This document shows, in pieces, positions 1 through 8,280 of a stretch of 64,000 nucleotides of DNA. Under the pieces are notes generated by a model, which saw only the letters and a program-made list of their open reading frames with translations, searched no databases and was not told the DNA's origin. Origin of the DNA: Rhizobium leguminosarum (GTDB lineage: Bacteria; Pseudomonadota; Alphaproteobacteria; Rhizobiales; Rhizobiaceae). The stretch covers positions 1-64,000 of the forward strand of contig NZ_CP016288.1 in assembly GCF_001679785.1 (NCBI RefSeq), in the 5' to 3' direction. A program made the translations under genes and the position numbers. The first letter of the stretch is position 1, and each line of letters begins with the position of its first letter.

Positions 1-237
1 TTCTCCTTGTCTGCCGACGTTATGGTGATGCTGATCCTGGGAGGAGCCGGGCGGCTGTATGGCGCGCTGATCGGGACATTGCTCTTCATGGTGGTCCATC
101 ATGTCGCGGCAAGCATCGATCCCTTGAACTGGCTCTTCGTGATCGGCTTCATGCTTCTCATCGTGGTCTTCGTGCTCCCAAAGGGTCTTGTTGCTCTTCC
201 AGGTCGCTTGGCGCGAGTGCTCAGGAGGACGTCATGA
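1..237 (+). CDS. livM: LivM-type ABC permease, C-terminal part
   Basis: C-terminal 78 residues of an inner-membrane permease of the branched-chain amino acid (HAAT) ABC family; the 5' part lies outside the window. It shows the family end: a GGAGRLYGALIG glycine-rich loop, then two hydrophobic membrane segments and a basic cytoplasmic tail. The stop overlaps the start of the next gene (ATGA), so it is cotranslated with the two ATPase genes. In this setting the imported substrate is more likely an aromatic acid or related carbon source than an amino acid (inference from the downstream hydroxyquinol genes). Confidence 0.85.
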   Translation, partial: FSLSADVMVMLILGGAGRLYGALIGTLLFMVVHHVAASIDPLNWLFVIGFMLLIVVFVLPKGLVALPGRLARVLRRTS

Positions 238-983
238 ACGACGGGCTTTCCATTGTTGGACTTTCGAAAAATTTCGGAGGCCTGCAGGTCGCCCGGGACC
301 TGACCCTCACGTTGCCGCGAGGCTCGCGCACCGCACTGATCGGGCCAAATGGTGCCGGCAAGACGACTTTCGCAAATCTCCTGACCGGTGTCCTGAAGCC
401 GACATCGGGCAAGATCGTGCTGAACGGCCAGGATATAGGATCCCTGAGCGAATCGGCTCGGGTGAGGGCAGGCGTCGCGAAAACCTTCCAGATAACCAAT
501 CTGTTTCGCGACCTGACCGTTCGCGAAAATCTGCGGCTGCCCATACTGGAGCGGGAAGGCCGCACGCATCAGTTCTTTCGTCGGGCGGACGGGTGGAGCG
601 ATATCGAGGCTGAGATCACCCGGTTGATGCAGGATCTCAATATCCTGTCGCTGGCAGACAAGCCGGTGCGTGGACTGGCTTATGGGCAGCAGCGGCTGGT
701 GGAATTGGCGCTGACGCTGGCGGTGAAGCCGAAGGTTCTCATTCTCGATGAGCCGGCGGCAGGGGTACCCTCTACCGAAAGCCACTTCATCGTGGAAGCT
801 ATCAAGCGGCTTCCGCAGGATCTGTCGGTTCTCATCATCGAGCATGACATGCAACTGGTGTTCGAGGTCGCAGACCGTATCATCGTGCTGGTGAATGGCG
901 CGATCCTGATGGAGGGCACGCCCGACGAGGTTGTCGCCAACAAGCAGGTTCGCGAACTCTACCTGGGAGCGGGCCATGTCTGA
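234..983 (+). CDS. livG: ABC transporter ATP-binding protein, LivG type
   Basis: 249-residue cytoplasmic ATPase that powers the LivM/LivH-type permease. Walker A is GPNGAGKTT near residues 37-45, the signature is the LivG-typical LAYGQQR, Walker B is VLILDEPAAG and the switch His is in LIIEHDM. Length is normal for LivG. The ATG overlaps the livM stop by 4 nt and the 3' end overlaps livF by 8 nt, a tightly coupled operon. Substrate specificity resides in a binding protein outside the window. Confidence 0.92.
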   Translation: MNDGLSIVGLSKNFGGLQVARDLTLTLPRGSRTALIGPNGAGKTTFANLLTGVLKPTSGKIVLNGQDIGSLSESARVRAGVAKTFQITNLFRDLTVRENLRLPILEREGRTHQFFRRADGWSDIEAEITRLMQDLNILSLADKPVRGLAYGQQRLVELALTLAVKPKVLILDEPAAGVPSTESHFIVEAIKRLPQDLSVLIIEHDMQLVFEVADRIIVLVNGAILMEGTPDEVVANKQVRELYLGAGHV

Positions 984-1680
984 CATTCTCCTCGAACTGG
1001 ATGGTGTCGTCGCCGGCTATGGCGATACCCATATAATCCGCAATGTTTCGATCCGCATTCCAAAGGGCGAGCGGCTGGCGATCGTTGGGAGAAACGGCGT
1101 CGGTAAAACCACCTTGCTCTCCACGATCATGGGCCAGACACGTCAACACGCCGGAAGCATCAAACTCAGGGGGGCGGCGATCGATACGCTCGCCTCGCAT
1201 CGGAGGGCGAGACTGGGGATTGGCATCGTGCCGCAGACCCGCGACATTTTCGGATCGTTGACGGTCGAGGAGAACCTGGTTGCGGGACTTCGGAATGGAT
1301 CGACTCTGGAAGAGGCTTACGATCTGTTTCCTCGGCTGAAGGAGCGTCGTTCCAACGGCGGGCGCCAGCTTTCCGGAGGCGAACAGCAAATGCTGTCGAT
1401 TGCCCGTGCTCTTCTGGGAAAGCCGGAAATCATTTTGCTGGATGAGCCGCTGGAGGGGCTGGCACCGGTTATCTGCGAAATGCTGATGGACGTTTTCCAC
1501 AAGCTGGCCGATCAGGGCCAGACGATCGTGCTGGTGGAGCAACATGTGGGTTTGGCGCTCAAGTTTGCAGAGCGCGTCATTGCGCTCGACCAAGGCAAGA
1601 TCGTCTTTGAGGAAGAGGCGGCAAAACTGGCCGCCAATCGTACCGAACTCGACCGTTTCATCGGTCTTTCCGCCCAATAA
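976..1680 (+). CDS. livF: ABC transporter ATP-binding protein, LivF type
   Basis: 234-residue second ATPase of the same importer. Walker A GRNGVGKTT, signature LSGGEQQ, Walker B IILLDEPLEGL and the switch His in LVEQHVG are all present. I chose the ATG at 976, inside the end of livG, because translation from it begins MSDILLELDGVVAGYG as LivF proteins do; an upstream in-frame start would only add residues encoded inside livG. The next gene starts 116 nt after the stop. Confidence 0.92.
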   Translation: MSDILLELDGVVAGYGDTHIIRNVSIRIPKGERLAIVGRNGVGKTTLLSTIMGQTRQHAGSIKLRGAAIDTLASHRRARLGIGIVPQTRDIFGSLTVEENLVAGLRNGSTLEEAYDLFPRLKERRSNGGRQLSGGEQQMLSIARALLGKPEIILLDEPLEGLAPVICEMLMDVFHKLADQGQTIVLVEQHVGLALKFAERVIALDQGKIVFEEEAAKLAANRTELDRFIGLSAQ

Positions 1681-1796
1681 CCGGCGCGGACGGCAGACCA
1701 GGCACGATGGCCTTCCATGAGCTCAGCGGGCTGCAGCATTTGTCGGGAAAGCCGGATGAGCATCTATTGAAGAGCCCTAACAGATACGGGGATAGA

Positions 1797-2681
1797 ATGA
1801 AGAACTATGTCTTGACGGTTTCCTGCCAAACCACACGTGGCGTTGTCGCGGCGATTTCCGGCTTCCTCGCGGCCAAGGGTTGCAACATCGTCGACAGCTC
1901 GCAGTTCGATGACCGGGACACTGGCAAGTTCTTCATGCGTGTCAGCTTCATCTCCGAAGAAGGCGTGTTGCGGCCCGATCTGTCGGAAGGTTTCATGCCG
2001 GTAGCGGACAAATTCGGCATGGAATGGGATATTTTCGATGCGCAGGAGCGCATGAAAGTGCTTCTTATGGTGTCGCGTTTCGGCCATTGTCTCAACGACC
2101 TGCTGAATCGCTGGGAGATCGGTGCTCTGCCGATCGACATCGTCGGCGTGGTGTCGAACCATTTCGATTACCAGAAGCTGGTGGTCAATCACGACATCCC
2201 CTTCCACCACATTCCGGTGACCAAGGCCAACAAGCCGGAGGCGGAGGCACGCATCATGGCGCTGGCCGAGAGCTCCGGCACCGAGTTGATCGTGCTCGCC
2301 CGTTACATGCAGATACTCTCCGACGAGATGTGCCAGAAAATGTCCGGGCGGATCATCAATATCCATCATTCCTTTCTGCCGAGCTTCAAGGGCGCCAATC
2401 CCTACAAGCAGGCCTATACGCGCGGCGTCAAGCTCATCGGCGCGACGGCCCATTACGTCACTGCCGATCTAGACGAAGGCCCGATCATCGAGCAGGACAT
2501 CGTGCGCATCACGCATGCGCAGTCGGCGGAAGACTATGTCTCCCTGGGTCGTGACGTGGAGGCACAGGTGCTCGCCCGCGCTATCCATGCTCACATCCAC
2601 CATCGGACCTTTATCAATGGAAATCGCACCGTCGTCTTCCCGCCGAGCCCGGGAAGCTATGCCTCCGAGCGCATGGGCTGA
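1797..2681 (+). CDS. purU: Formyltetrahydrofolate deformylase
   Basis: 294 residues. PurU hydrolyses 10-formyl-THF to formate and THF in the cytosol. An N-terminal ACT domain (about residues 1-80) is followed by the FGHCLNDLL motif and a formyltransferase fold with the INIHHSFLPSF segment (catalytic Asn and His) and a conserved Asp in TADLDEGPI. The start at 1797 (MKNYVLTVSC) fits the family; the frame is open about 90 nt further upstream but without PurU-like sequence. Its place between an importer and aromatic-ring genes suggests it recycles folate C1 units, for instance from a demethylation step encoded elsewhere; that role is inference. Confidence 0.9.
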   Translation: MKNYVLTVSCQTTRGVVAAISGFLAAKGCNIVDSSQFDDRDTGKFFMRVSFISEEGVLRPDLSEGFMPVADKFGMEWDIFDAQERMKVLLMVSRFGHCLNDLLNRWEIGALPIDIVGVVSNHFDYQKLVVNHDIPFHHIPVTKANKPEAEARIMALAESSGTELIVLARYMQILSDEMCQKMSGRIINIHHSFLPSFKGANPYKQAYTRGVKLIGATAHYVTADLDEGPIIEQDIVRITHAQSAEDYVSLGRDVEAQVLARAIHAHIHHRTFINGNRTVVFPPSPGSYASERMG

Positions 2682-2729
2682 CCCGGCAGCGACGACATTT
2701 GCACCGTTTGCATCCAGGAGGAGAAGACC

Positions 2730-3797
2730 ATGCGCGAGCCGTTTATCTTCAAAGGCACTGTTCCTCGCATCGTGTTCGGTGTGGGGACGATCTCTCAGGT
2801 GGCCGAAGAATTGCGTGGCCTTGGCCGGCATAAGGCCCTTGTCCTGTCGACACCGTTCCAGGAAAGGGAGGCGCAGCGCCTTGCCGAACAGTTGGGATCC
2901 GCCTGTGCGGGGCTCTTCAGCGGTGCCATGATGCACACGCCCGTCGACGTGACGATCGAAGCGCTTCGCGTCTTCTCTGACAAGGGCGCGGACTGTGTCA
3001 TTTCCTTGGGCGGTGGTTCGACGATCGGGTTGGGAAAGGCGATCGCCTACCGAACCGATGCGCCCCAGTTGGTCATCGCCACAACCTATGCCGGATCGGA
3101 AGTGACCCCGATCCTCGGGCAGACAGAAAACGGCATCAAGACCACTGTGCGTGATGCATCAATTCTACCGGAAACGGTGATTTACGACCCTGAGCTAACG
3201 TACGACCTTCCTATCAACATGACGGTGACGAGCGGCCTCAACGCCATGGCCCATGCCGTGGAAGGACTTTATGCGCAGGATCGCAACCCGGTTTCCTCAA
3301 TGATGGCGATGGAGGGCATAGCCGCCTTGCACGAGGCACTGCCTGCCATCGTGGGTGATCCCCGAAATCCCGCGGCCCGCAACGATGCCCTCTACGGCTC
3401 CTGGCTCTGTGGCGTTGTTTTGGGTGCGGTCGGAATGGCACTGCATCACAAGATCTGCCACACGCTGGGCGGCAGCTTCGACCTGCCGCATTCGGAAACG
3501 CACGCTATCCTTCTTCCTCATACAGTGGCGTATACGGAGGCGGCGGTACCTCACCTGCTGGAAGCTGTTGCCGCTTTATTGGGGACGGATCGCGCGGCGC
3601 CTGGGCTTTACGATTTCGCGCTCGGCATAGGCGCCCCGACCAGGCTCCAAGATTTCGGACTGGCCGCCGAGGATCTGGACAAAGCCACAGATATTGCCAT
3701 GCGAAACCCTTACTGGAACCCCAGGCCTCTGGAAGCTACGGCAATCCGAGAGATGCTTCAGATGGCATGGGAAGGGGCGAGGCCGGCTTCGTCGTGA
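2730..3797 (+). CDS. Maleylacetate reductase
   Basis: 355 residues, iron-containing alcohol dehydrogenase fold. The N-terminal half binds NAD(P)H (SLGGGSTIGLGKAIAYR) and the C-terminal half has the metal-site His residues in NAMAHAVEGLYA and LPHSETHAILLPH. Maleylacetate reductases reduce maleylacetate to 3-oxoadipate, the step after hydroxyquinol ring cleavage, and the dioxygenase gene follows directly. A strong ribosome-binding site (GGAGGAGAAG) precedes the ATG. The HALGG/LGGSFDLPH region is typical of the maleylacetate-reductase branch rather than of ordinary alcohol dehydrogenases. Confidence 0.9.
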   Translation: MREPFIFKGTVPRIVFGVGTISQVAEELRGLGRHKALVLSTPFQEREAQRLAEQLGSACAGLFSGAMMHTPVDVTIEALRVFSDKGADCVISLGGGSTIGLGKAIAYRTDAPQLVIATTYAGSEVTPILGQTENGIKTTVRDASILPETVIYDPELTYDLPINMTVTSGLNAMAHAVEGLYAQDRNPVSSMMAMEGIAALHEALPAIVGDPRNPAARNDALYGSWLCGVVLGAVGMALHHKICHTLGGSFDLPHSETHAILLPHTVAYTEAAVPHLLEAVAALLGTDRAAPGLYDFALGIGAPTRLQDFGLAAEDLDKATDIAMRNPYWNPRPLEATAIREMLQMAWEGARPASS

Positions 3798-3902
3798 ACC
3801 CGGGGGCCAGAGTGATCCACATCAGGAACCAAGGTCCGCGCCTTTTTAGCAGGTAGGCTTCGGGATTAAGGCAAGCCAATTCTCACTCGCGAAGGAACAG
3901 GT

Positions 3903-4742
3903 ATGACAAACTATTTCACCGAAGAAGCTTCCGTCGAGGCGGTAAACGGGCGCATGGCCTCCGACATCGATCCTCGCGTGAGGGAGGTCATGACCTTGCT
4001 TGTGAAGCATCTGCATGCCTTCATCAAGGAAGCGAAGGTTCCGCAACAGGAATGGGAAACCGCAATTCGGTTTCTCACGGAGACCGGCAAGATTTGTTCG
4101 CAAGAACGGCAGGAATTTATCCTGCTATCCGACACGCTAGGCGTATCCATGTTGGTGGATGCGATCAATAACCGCAGGCAACCGGGCGCAACGGAAAACA
4201 CCGTGCTTGGACCGTTCCATGTCGCCGGGGCTCCCCGTGTTGCGATGGGCGATCGCATCACGCTTGACGGGAAGGGCGAGAGCTGTGTCTTCGAAGGCAC
4301 TGTGGTCGATCTGGACGGACATCCGATCGAGGGTGCAATCATCGATGTTTGGTCAGACAATGCCGAAGGCTTTTACGATGTGCAGCAACCTGACATCCAG
4401 CCTAAATGGAACAACCGCGGAACCTTCGTGACCGGCTCCGACGGACGCTACAGCTTCGTCGGAATCAAGCCCGTCTCATACCCCATTCCCGCAGATGGGC
4501 CTGTGGGCCAGATGCTGAAGCATCTTGGCCGGCATCCCTATCGGCCTGCGCATATGCACTACATCGTCACGGCCGCCGGCTTCCAGAAACTGGTAACCCA
4601 TACGTTCGTCGGCGACGATAACTATCTTTCATCCGACGCCGTCTTCGGTGTCAAAGCCAGTTTGATCGCGCCGTATGAGCGTGTGCTCAGCGGTGAAACC
4701 GTCTGGCGTTCGCCATTCGATTTTGTCCTTAACCCACAGTGA
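3903..4742 (+). CDS. Hydroxyquinol 1,2-dioxygenase (intradiol)
   Basis: 279 residues. Cleaves hydroxyquinol (1,2,4-trihydroxybenzene) to maleylacetate with non-haem Fe(III). An N-terminal helical dimerisation domain (about 1-100) precedes the intradiol beta-sandwich. Candidate iron ligands are Tyr158 (EGFYDV), Tyr193 (VSYPIP), His217 and His219 (RPAHMHY). The motif TENTVLGPFHV is typical of hydroxyquinol enzymes rather than of catechol enzymes. It sits 105 nt after the maleylacetate reductase gene and 10 nt before the tautomerase gene, so the three are probably one transcript. A hydroxylase making hydroxyquinol is not visible here. Confidence 0.92.
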   Translation: MTNYFTEEASVEAVNGRMASDIDPRVREVMTLLVKHLHAFIKEAKVPQQEWETAIRFLTETGKICSQERQEFILLSDTLGVSMLVDAINNRRQPGATENTVLGPFHVAGAPRVAMGDRITLDGKGESCVFEGTVVDLDGHPIEGAIIDVWSDNAEGFYDVQQPDIQPKWNNRGTFVTGSDGRYSFVGIKPVSYPIPADGPVGQMLKHLGRHPYRPAHMHYIVTAAGFQKLVTHTFVGDDNYLSSDAVFGVKASLIAPYERVLSGETVWRSPFDFVLNPQ

Positions 4743-4752
4743 GGCGGCCGAG

Positions 4753-5085
4753 ATGCCAAATATGAAGATTTACGTGGATCGATCACTGCCAGAGCAGTCT
4801 CATCTGAAAATTGAGGCCGCTCTGGTGCCGCTGAGCAAATTGTTATGCGAAAGGCTGGACGTCAACATCAACGCCTGCCAGTTTGCTGTCATTCCAGTCT
4901 ACGCGATGGCAAACCTTCCGGCGGTGAACCTCGAGCTTTTCCTCCTGCCGAAAGCAGAACGGACGCGTCAGAAACTCATGGATCTTGCCAGGGAAATCCA
5001 GCAATTGGTCGGGGACGCTGCGATCACACAAGTTGCCGTTCGGATTTCCCAGCTCGATCCTGCGACGTTCATAGCCTTGAAGTGA
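4753..5085 (+). CDS. 4-oxalocrotonate tautomerase-like small protein
   Basis: 110 residues. The start at 4753 puts Pro directly after the initiator Met (MPNMKIYVDR), and an N-terminal Pro1 is the catalytic base of the tautomerase superfamily; this is why I prefer it to the ATG 9 nt later. It is longer than 4-OT itself (about 62 residues) and resembles single-chain, CHMI-like members. It may isomerise a keto-enol intermediate of the hydroxyquinol/maleylacetate pathway, but the substrate is not evident from sequence. Confidence 0.7.
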   Translation: MPNMKIYVDRSLPEQSHLKIEAALVPLSKLLCERLDVNINACQFAVIPVYAMANLPAVNLELFLLPKAERTRQKLMDLAREIQQLVGDAAITQVAVRISQLDPATFIALK

Positions 5086-6218
5086 CTCGCCGGTCGGGGA
5101 CCGTGCTTCGCAGGTTCGATTCCTGTCAAGGCGTGGGGTTCGAAGACGGTCGAGCAAGTTGGATGAGCGCTACTAGCCATGTGATAACCGGCCTCCGCGA
5201 CCCTTCTGCGAGAAACTGGCGCCAAGGCGCTACGTGAATGCGGTCGTGAGCGCGTGTTGTTCCCGCGCAGATCAGGGTCTCAGGTCATTTAGTTGATCGC
5301 ACCCTTCTGCGATGCGGACCGTGGAGGAGCGCCATAGGTGAGGTCGAAATCGCCTGGAGGGAGCAGGGCGGCCCCGTCGTCGAATGCCCCGCAAGTTCCG
5401 ATGGGTTATGGTACCAAAATTCTCCATCGGGCAGTCTGTCGGTGTGAACGCCCGACAAAATGCGTGCCCCTGTCGAGAGCCTTCGTTCGCTTGCCCGATG
5501 AACGGTTCACTCGGCGGCTTGTCGGACAGGGTATTCTTCTGGGAGTTCCGCCGGAGCGATGATCTCGAAGTCCGCGGGCATGGCGTGCTGATCGGTTCCC
5601 AGGAGCGCCAGCGTCCAATAGTCAGAATCCTCCCCGAAGATAGTGGAGACCCGAACGATCGTTGGTCGTCCGTCGAAATACTTCGAGGACTTCGCCCAGT
5701 AAAATGCATGCGGAACCAAACTCGCTGCAACCATGACGCCTACTCCCGTGACCTGTGGACGGTAGCAGAAATCTCGGAAATGAGAATGCCTCAGCTTGTC
5801 CAGGTAGTGGATAATGATCACCGATCGACCTACCCGGCTTCCAGTTCGCGTCTTTGCACGGCGACCTTCCGCCGCGAAGACGCGGCACGGCTCCGACGCC
5901 GCCGTTCGTCGTCGGGCAGAACCTTCAAATGGGCGGCTCGAGCTGCAGACACGAAAGCTTGTCTCGCCCTAGTGGGCCTCAGTTCGCCTTGAAGCGACCG
6001 CAGACATGTGAGACGACACGATTTCCTGTTTTCTTGTTGAGCGTGTGGCATCGAACTTTTTCGCTCTCGCTTGTCGCCGGACTCATTGCCACGGGACATG
6101 TAACCAGCGACAGCTTGAGATAGCCCTTCCAGTAGGGGGCGCGGCATGGCTGGTCTCCTCAGCTCGCTTTACGCTGCACGGCCAGGATGCAGGTGGCATC
6201 CCTGTTGTCACCTTCAGT
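5086..6218. other. Mostly non-coding stretch with one possible small gene
   Basis: About 1.1 kb between the aromatic operon and the XRE-ImmA pair. Apart from the small minus-strand frame at 5507-5821, I see only overlapping low-complexity, Arg-rich frames on both strands with no recognisable domains. Near 5114-5130 a 17-nt segment has the shape of a tRNA T-arm, but no tRNA body is present. This may be a boundary between inserted segments. Confidence 0.4.
5507..5821 (-). CDS. Hypothetical small protein
   Basis: 104 residues from a GTG start. Unlike the frames around it, the product has ordinary composition (several Trp, Tyr, Phe, Asp) and a segment FDGRPTIVRVSTIFGEDSDYW that reads like a folded domain with beta strands. 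No family recognised and no signal peptide. It is not in an operon with a neighbour. It could be the end of a longer decayed gene, since the frame upstream of the GTG closes quickly. Confidence 0.4.
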   Translation of the reverse strand: MIIIHYLDKLRHSHFRDFCYRPQVTGVGVMVAASLVPHAFYWAKSSKYFDGRPTIVRVSTIFGEDSDYWTLALLGTDQHAMPADFEIIAPAELPEEYPVRQAAE

Positions 6219-6270
6219 TTGAATTGCTAAGTGCAAAACAATATGTCAAAAATCCCCTTAATGCAAAACT
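6219..6270 (+). promoter_or_regulatory. Possible promoter and operator of the XRE-ImmA pair
   Basis: TGCAAAAC occurs twice (6232-6239 and 6262-6269), 30 nt apart start to start, in an A+T-rich stretch just before the first gene of the pair. The first copy lies between a TTGAAT -35-like and a TATGTC -10-like hexamer (17-nt spacing). A repeat placed on a promoter would suit autoregulation by the XRE protein; this is inferred. Confidence 0.3.
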
Positions 6271-6292
6271 CGATGATTCCCATGAGGGCCCA

Positions 6293-7018
6293 ATGATCAG
6301 TGATGAGCGACGTTTCGAGTTTGAATCCGCGATCCGTCGGGACGTACCCCGCGACCTACTCGTCGAAATTGAACATCAATTTGGGATGGCCGCCCAACAG
6401 GCAGAGGCCGCGGTAAGCGGGTCACAGGCCGCAGTCACCCATGGGGTGGCGCTCTCAAGACGGCGCGCAAGCCGAGCAACCGGTCTCGTCCGGTTTCAAA
6501 TTATCGATGAGATGTTCGAGCAGATGCTCAACCGCCATGGCGCAGAATTCGTCAAATCGGTTCCGATCGAACAAGGCCCTGATGAAATCAAAGACGCGCC
6601 AGTTTATCTGACCACCGGCCGTTTTGGTCATACAATGATCGGTTTTGCATCCCATCGTGAAGTGGATGATCTGCCGATCAAGAATGCGACCCGATCTGCT
6701 TTGTGCAATCAAAACCGCGGACTGTCATACGACCTGTTTCATCCGCCAGAGATGTTTACCGACCGAGAACGTTTTGTCGTCATTATGGTCCGTCGTGATG
6801 CCCACGCTCTTGGAAAGATAGCGTCAATTACAGTCTGCGTTGCAGACGCACGATCGCAATCGTTCTTGTTTCAGGCTGATATCAAGGACTTCCTGGCTGG
6901 TTACGGATCGCAAGCGCAACCGGCGGCCAAGGCCTTCTCCCTTAAACAGGTGAAGAAGTCATTCAAGGCCTCCAAAAAGGACGGCCCCGCGGATGAGAAG
7001 AAAGGCAATGAAAATTAG
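6293..7018 (+). CDS. Uncharacterised partner of XRE-ImmA regulator
   Basis: 241 residues, no family recognised. The N-terminal third is helical and charged, the middle (about 85-200) looks like an alpha/beta domain (PVYLTTGRFGHTMIGFASH, FVVIMVRRDAHALG), and the tail is Lys-rich and probably disordered. No signal peptide or membrane segment. The start at 6293 (MISDERRFEF) is chosen because upstream in-frame codons are not protein-like. It lies 8 nt before the XRE-ImmA gene, and this pairing suggests a two-gene regulatory or toxin-antitoxin-like unit. Confidence 0.7.
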   Translation: MISDERRFEFESAIRRDVPRDLLVEIEHQFGMAAQQAEAAVSGSQAAVTHGVALSRRRASRATGLVRFQIIDEMFEQMLNRHGAEFVKSVPIEQGPDEIKDAPVYLTTGRFGHTMIGFASHREVDDLPIKNATRSALCNQNRGLSYDLFHPPEMFTDRERFVVIMVRRDAHALGKIASITVCVADARSQSFLFQADIKDFLAGYGSQAQPAAKAFSLKQVKKSFKASKKDGPADEKKGNEN

Positions 7019-7026
7019 GAACGACC

Positions 7027-8223
7027 GTGCGTAGTGGAGTGCAAAGTTTTGTTGGCGCGAGATTGGCTGAAGCGAGGCAAGCGAGAGGAATAACTTCCCG
7101 CAAGGCGCTGGCCGATCTGATGCAGCGCGCTGCGAGCACAGTCATCCGTTGGGAAGAGGGTGAAACCGCGCCGGAACCCGCTGCCTTGACCGAATTGGCT
7201 TCGGTCCTTCGATTGCCAGAGGACTTCTTTTTGACTGCCCGCCGCGAAGGTAGTGGCCTGTCGTTTTTTCGCTCGTTTGCCGGTGCTTTGCGCGGCGATC
7301 GCTTGTCACAGCAAGTCAGGTTGGCATGGCTCGAGGATGTTACGGCGGTGGCTGAACATTACGCCCACCTTCCCGAGATAAATGTTCCCGATCTCCTGCA
7401 GGGGCGTAACTTTCGCAATCTCCGCGATGAGGACATCGAGGCGTACGCTCAAGCAGCAAGAGAGCATTGGGGCCTGGGCCTTCGCCCTATTCTCAACATG
7501 GTCGAGCTGCTGGAGCGAATTGGCGTCGTAGTCGCCAGCGAACCGATGGAAACCGATCAATTGGATGGGCTGAGCCGTTGGGGATCGGATGGTCGCCCAT
7601 ACGTACTGCTTGCCAGCGACAAGCAGTCTTTTTCCCGACGCCAATTCGATGCCGCTCATGAACTAGCCCACCTGGTGCTGCACCGAGCAGTGACCGAAGA
7701 GGAATTCGTCGAGAACTTCAAAGCCATTGAAGACCAGGCTCATCGTTTTGCGTCCGCGTTCTTGCTCCCGGCAAGCCAATTCAGTGTTGAAATCGACACC
7801 GCTGCTATCTGGGAACTGGAGCGCCTGAAGGCGCGTTGGAAAGTTTCGATCAAGGCACAAATTATGCGTCTGCAGCGGCTTCAGATTCTGGACAAAAGCT
7901 CTGCAACTCGTCTCTACAAAATCTACAGTGCGAAAGGCTACTCCAGGCGGGAGCCGTTTGACGATGTTTGGCCGATGCAGGAACCGACATTGCTCGCGGA
8001 TGTGTTCAAGGCATTGGTCGATGCGGGGCAAGTCACCAAAGAGGATTTGCGCGAAGATCTACCGCTGTTTCCGCACGACGTTGAAAGTCTGACAGGTCTA
8101 CCATCCGGATGGCTGAGCTTGCAGGCTGCGAGAATCGTGGAGCTTAAGCCCGTCGTGACGCCGCGTGACAACCTCGGTGGGGTTCGCGGAGAAGTAGTGC
8201 CGATCAAACGGAACGGTGACTGA
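7027..8223 (+). CDS. XRE-family regulator with ImmA/IrrE metallopeptidase domain
   Basis: 398 residues from a GTG start. An N-terminal XRE helix-turn-helix (about residues 9-65: ARQARGITSRKALADLMQRA) is followed by a zinc-peptidase domain with HELAH at residues 211-215 and a downstream EDQAHRFASAFLLP segment supplying the third ligand, as in COG2856/ImmA-IrrE. Known members cleave or de-repress phage-type repressors or act as antitoxins for a neighbouring gene. The partner gene is 8 nt upstream. The C-terminal 100 residues are of unknown role. Confidence 0.88.
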   Translation: MRSGVQSFVGARLAEARQARGITSRKALADLMQRAASTVIRWEEGETAPEPAALTELASVLRLPEDFFLTARREGSGLSFFRSFAGALRGDRLSQQVRLAWLEDVTAVAEHYAHLPEINVPDLLQGRNFRNLRDEDIEAYAQAAREHWGLGLRPILNMVELLERIGVVVASEPMETDQLDGLSRWGSDGRPYVLLASDKQSFSRRQFDAAHELAHLVLHRAVTEEEFVENFKAIEDQAHRFASAFLLPASQFSVEIDTAAIWELERLKARWKVSIKAQIMRLQRLQILDKSSATRLYKIYSAKGYSRREPFDDVWPMQEPTLLADVFKALVDAGQVTKEDLREDLPLFPHDVESLTGLPSGWLSLQAARIVELKPVVTPRDNLGGVRGEVVPIKRNGD

Positions 8224-8280
8224 TAACCACATTTCGGTCCAGTTTGCATTTTCAGCCGCTTGTTAAATATAGGAAATCAT

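Noticed and set aside
99..986. 295-codon minus-strand frame opposite livG
   Set aside because: Shadow of the ABC ATPase gene; His/Gln/Arg-rich with no motif.
5114..5130. Complete tRNA gene
   Set aside because: Only a T-arm-like segment; no D-arm, anticodon arm or matching acceptor stem could be found around it.
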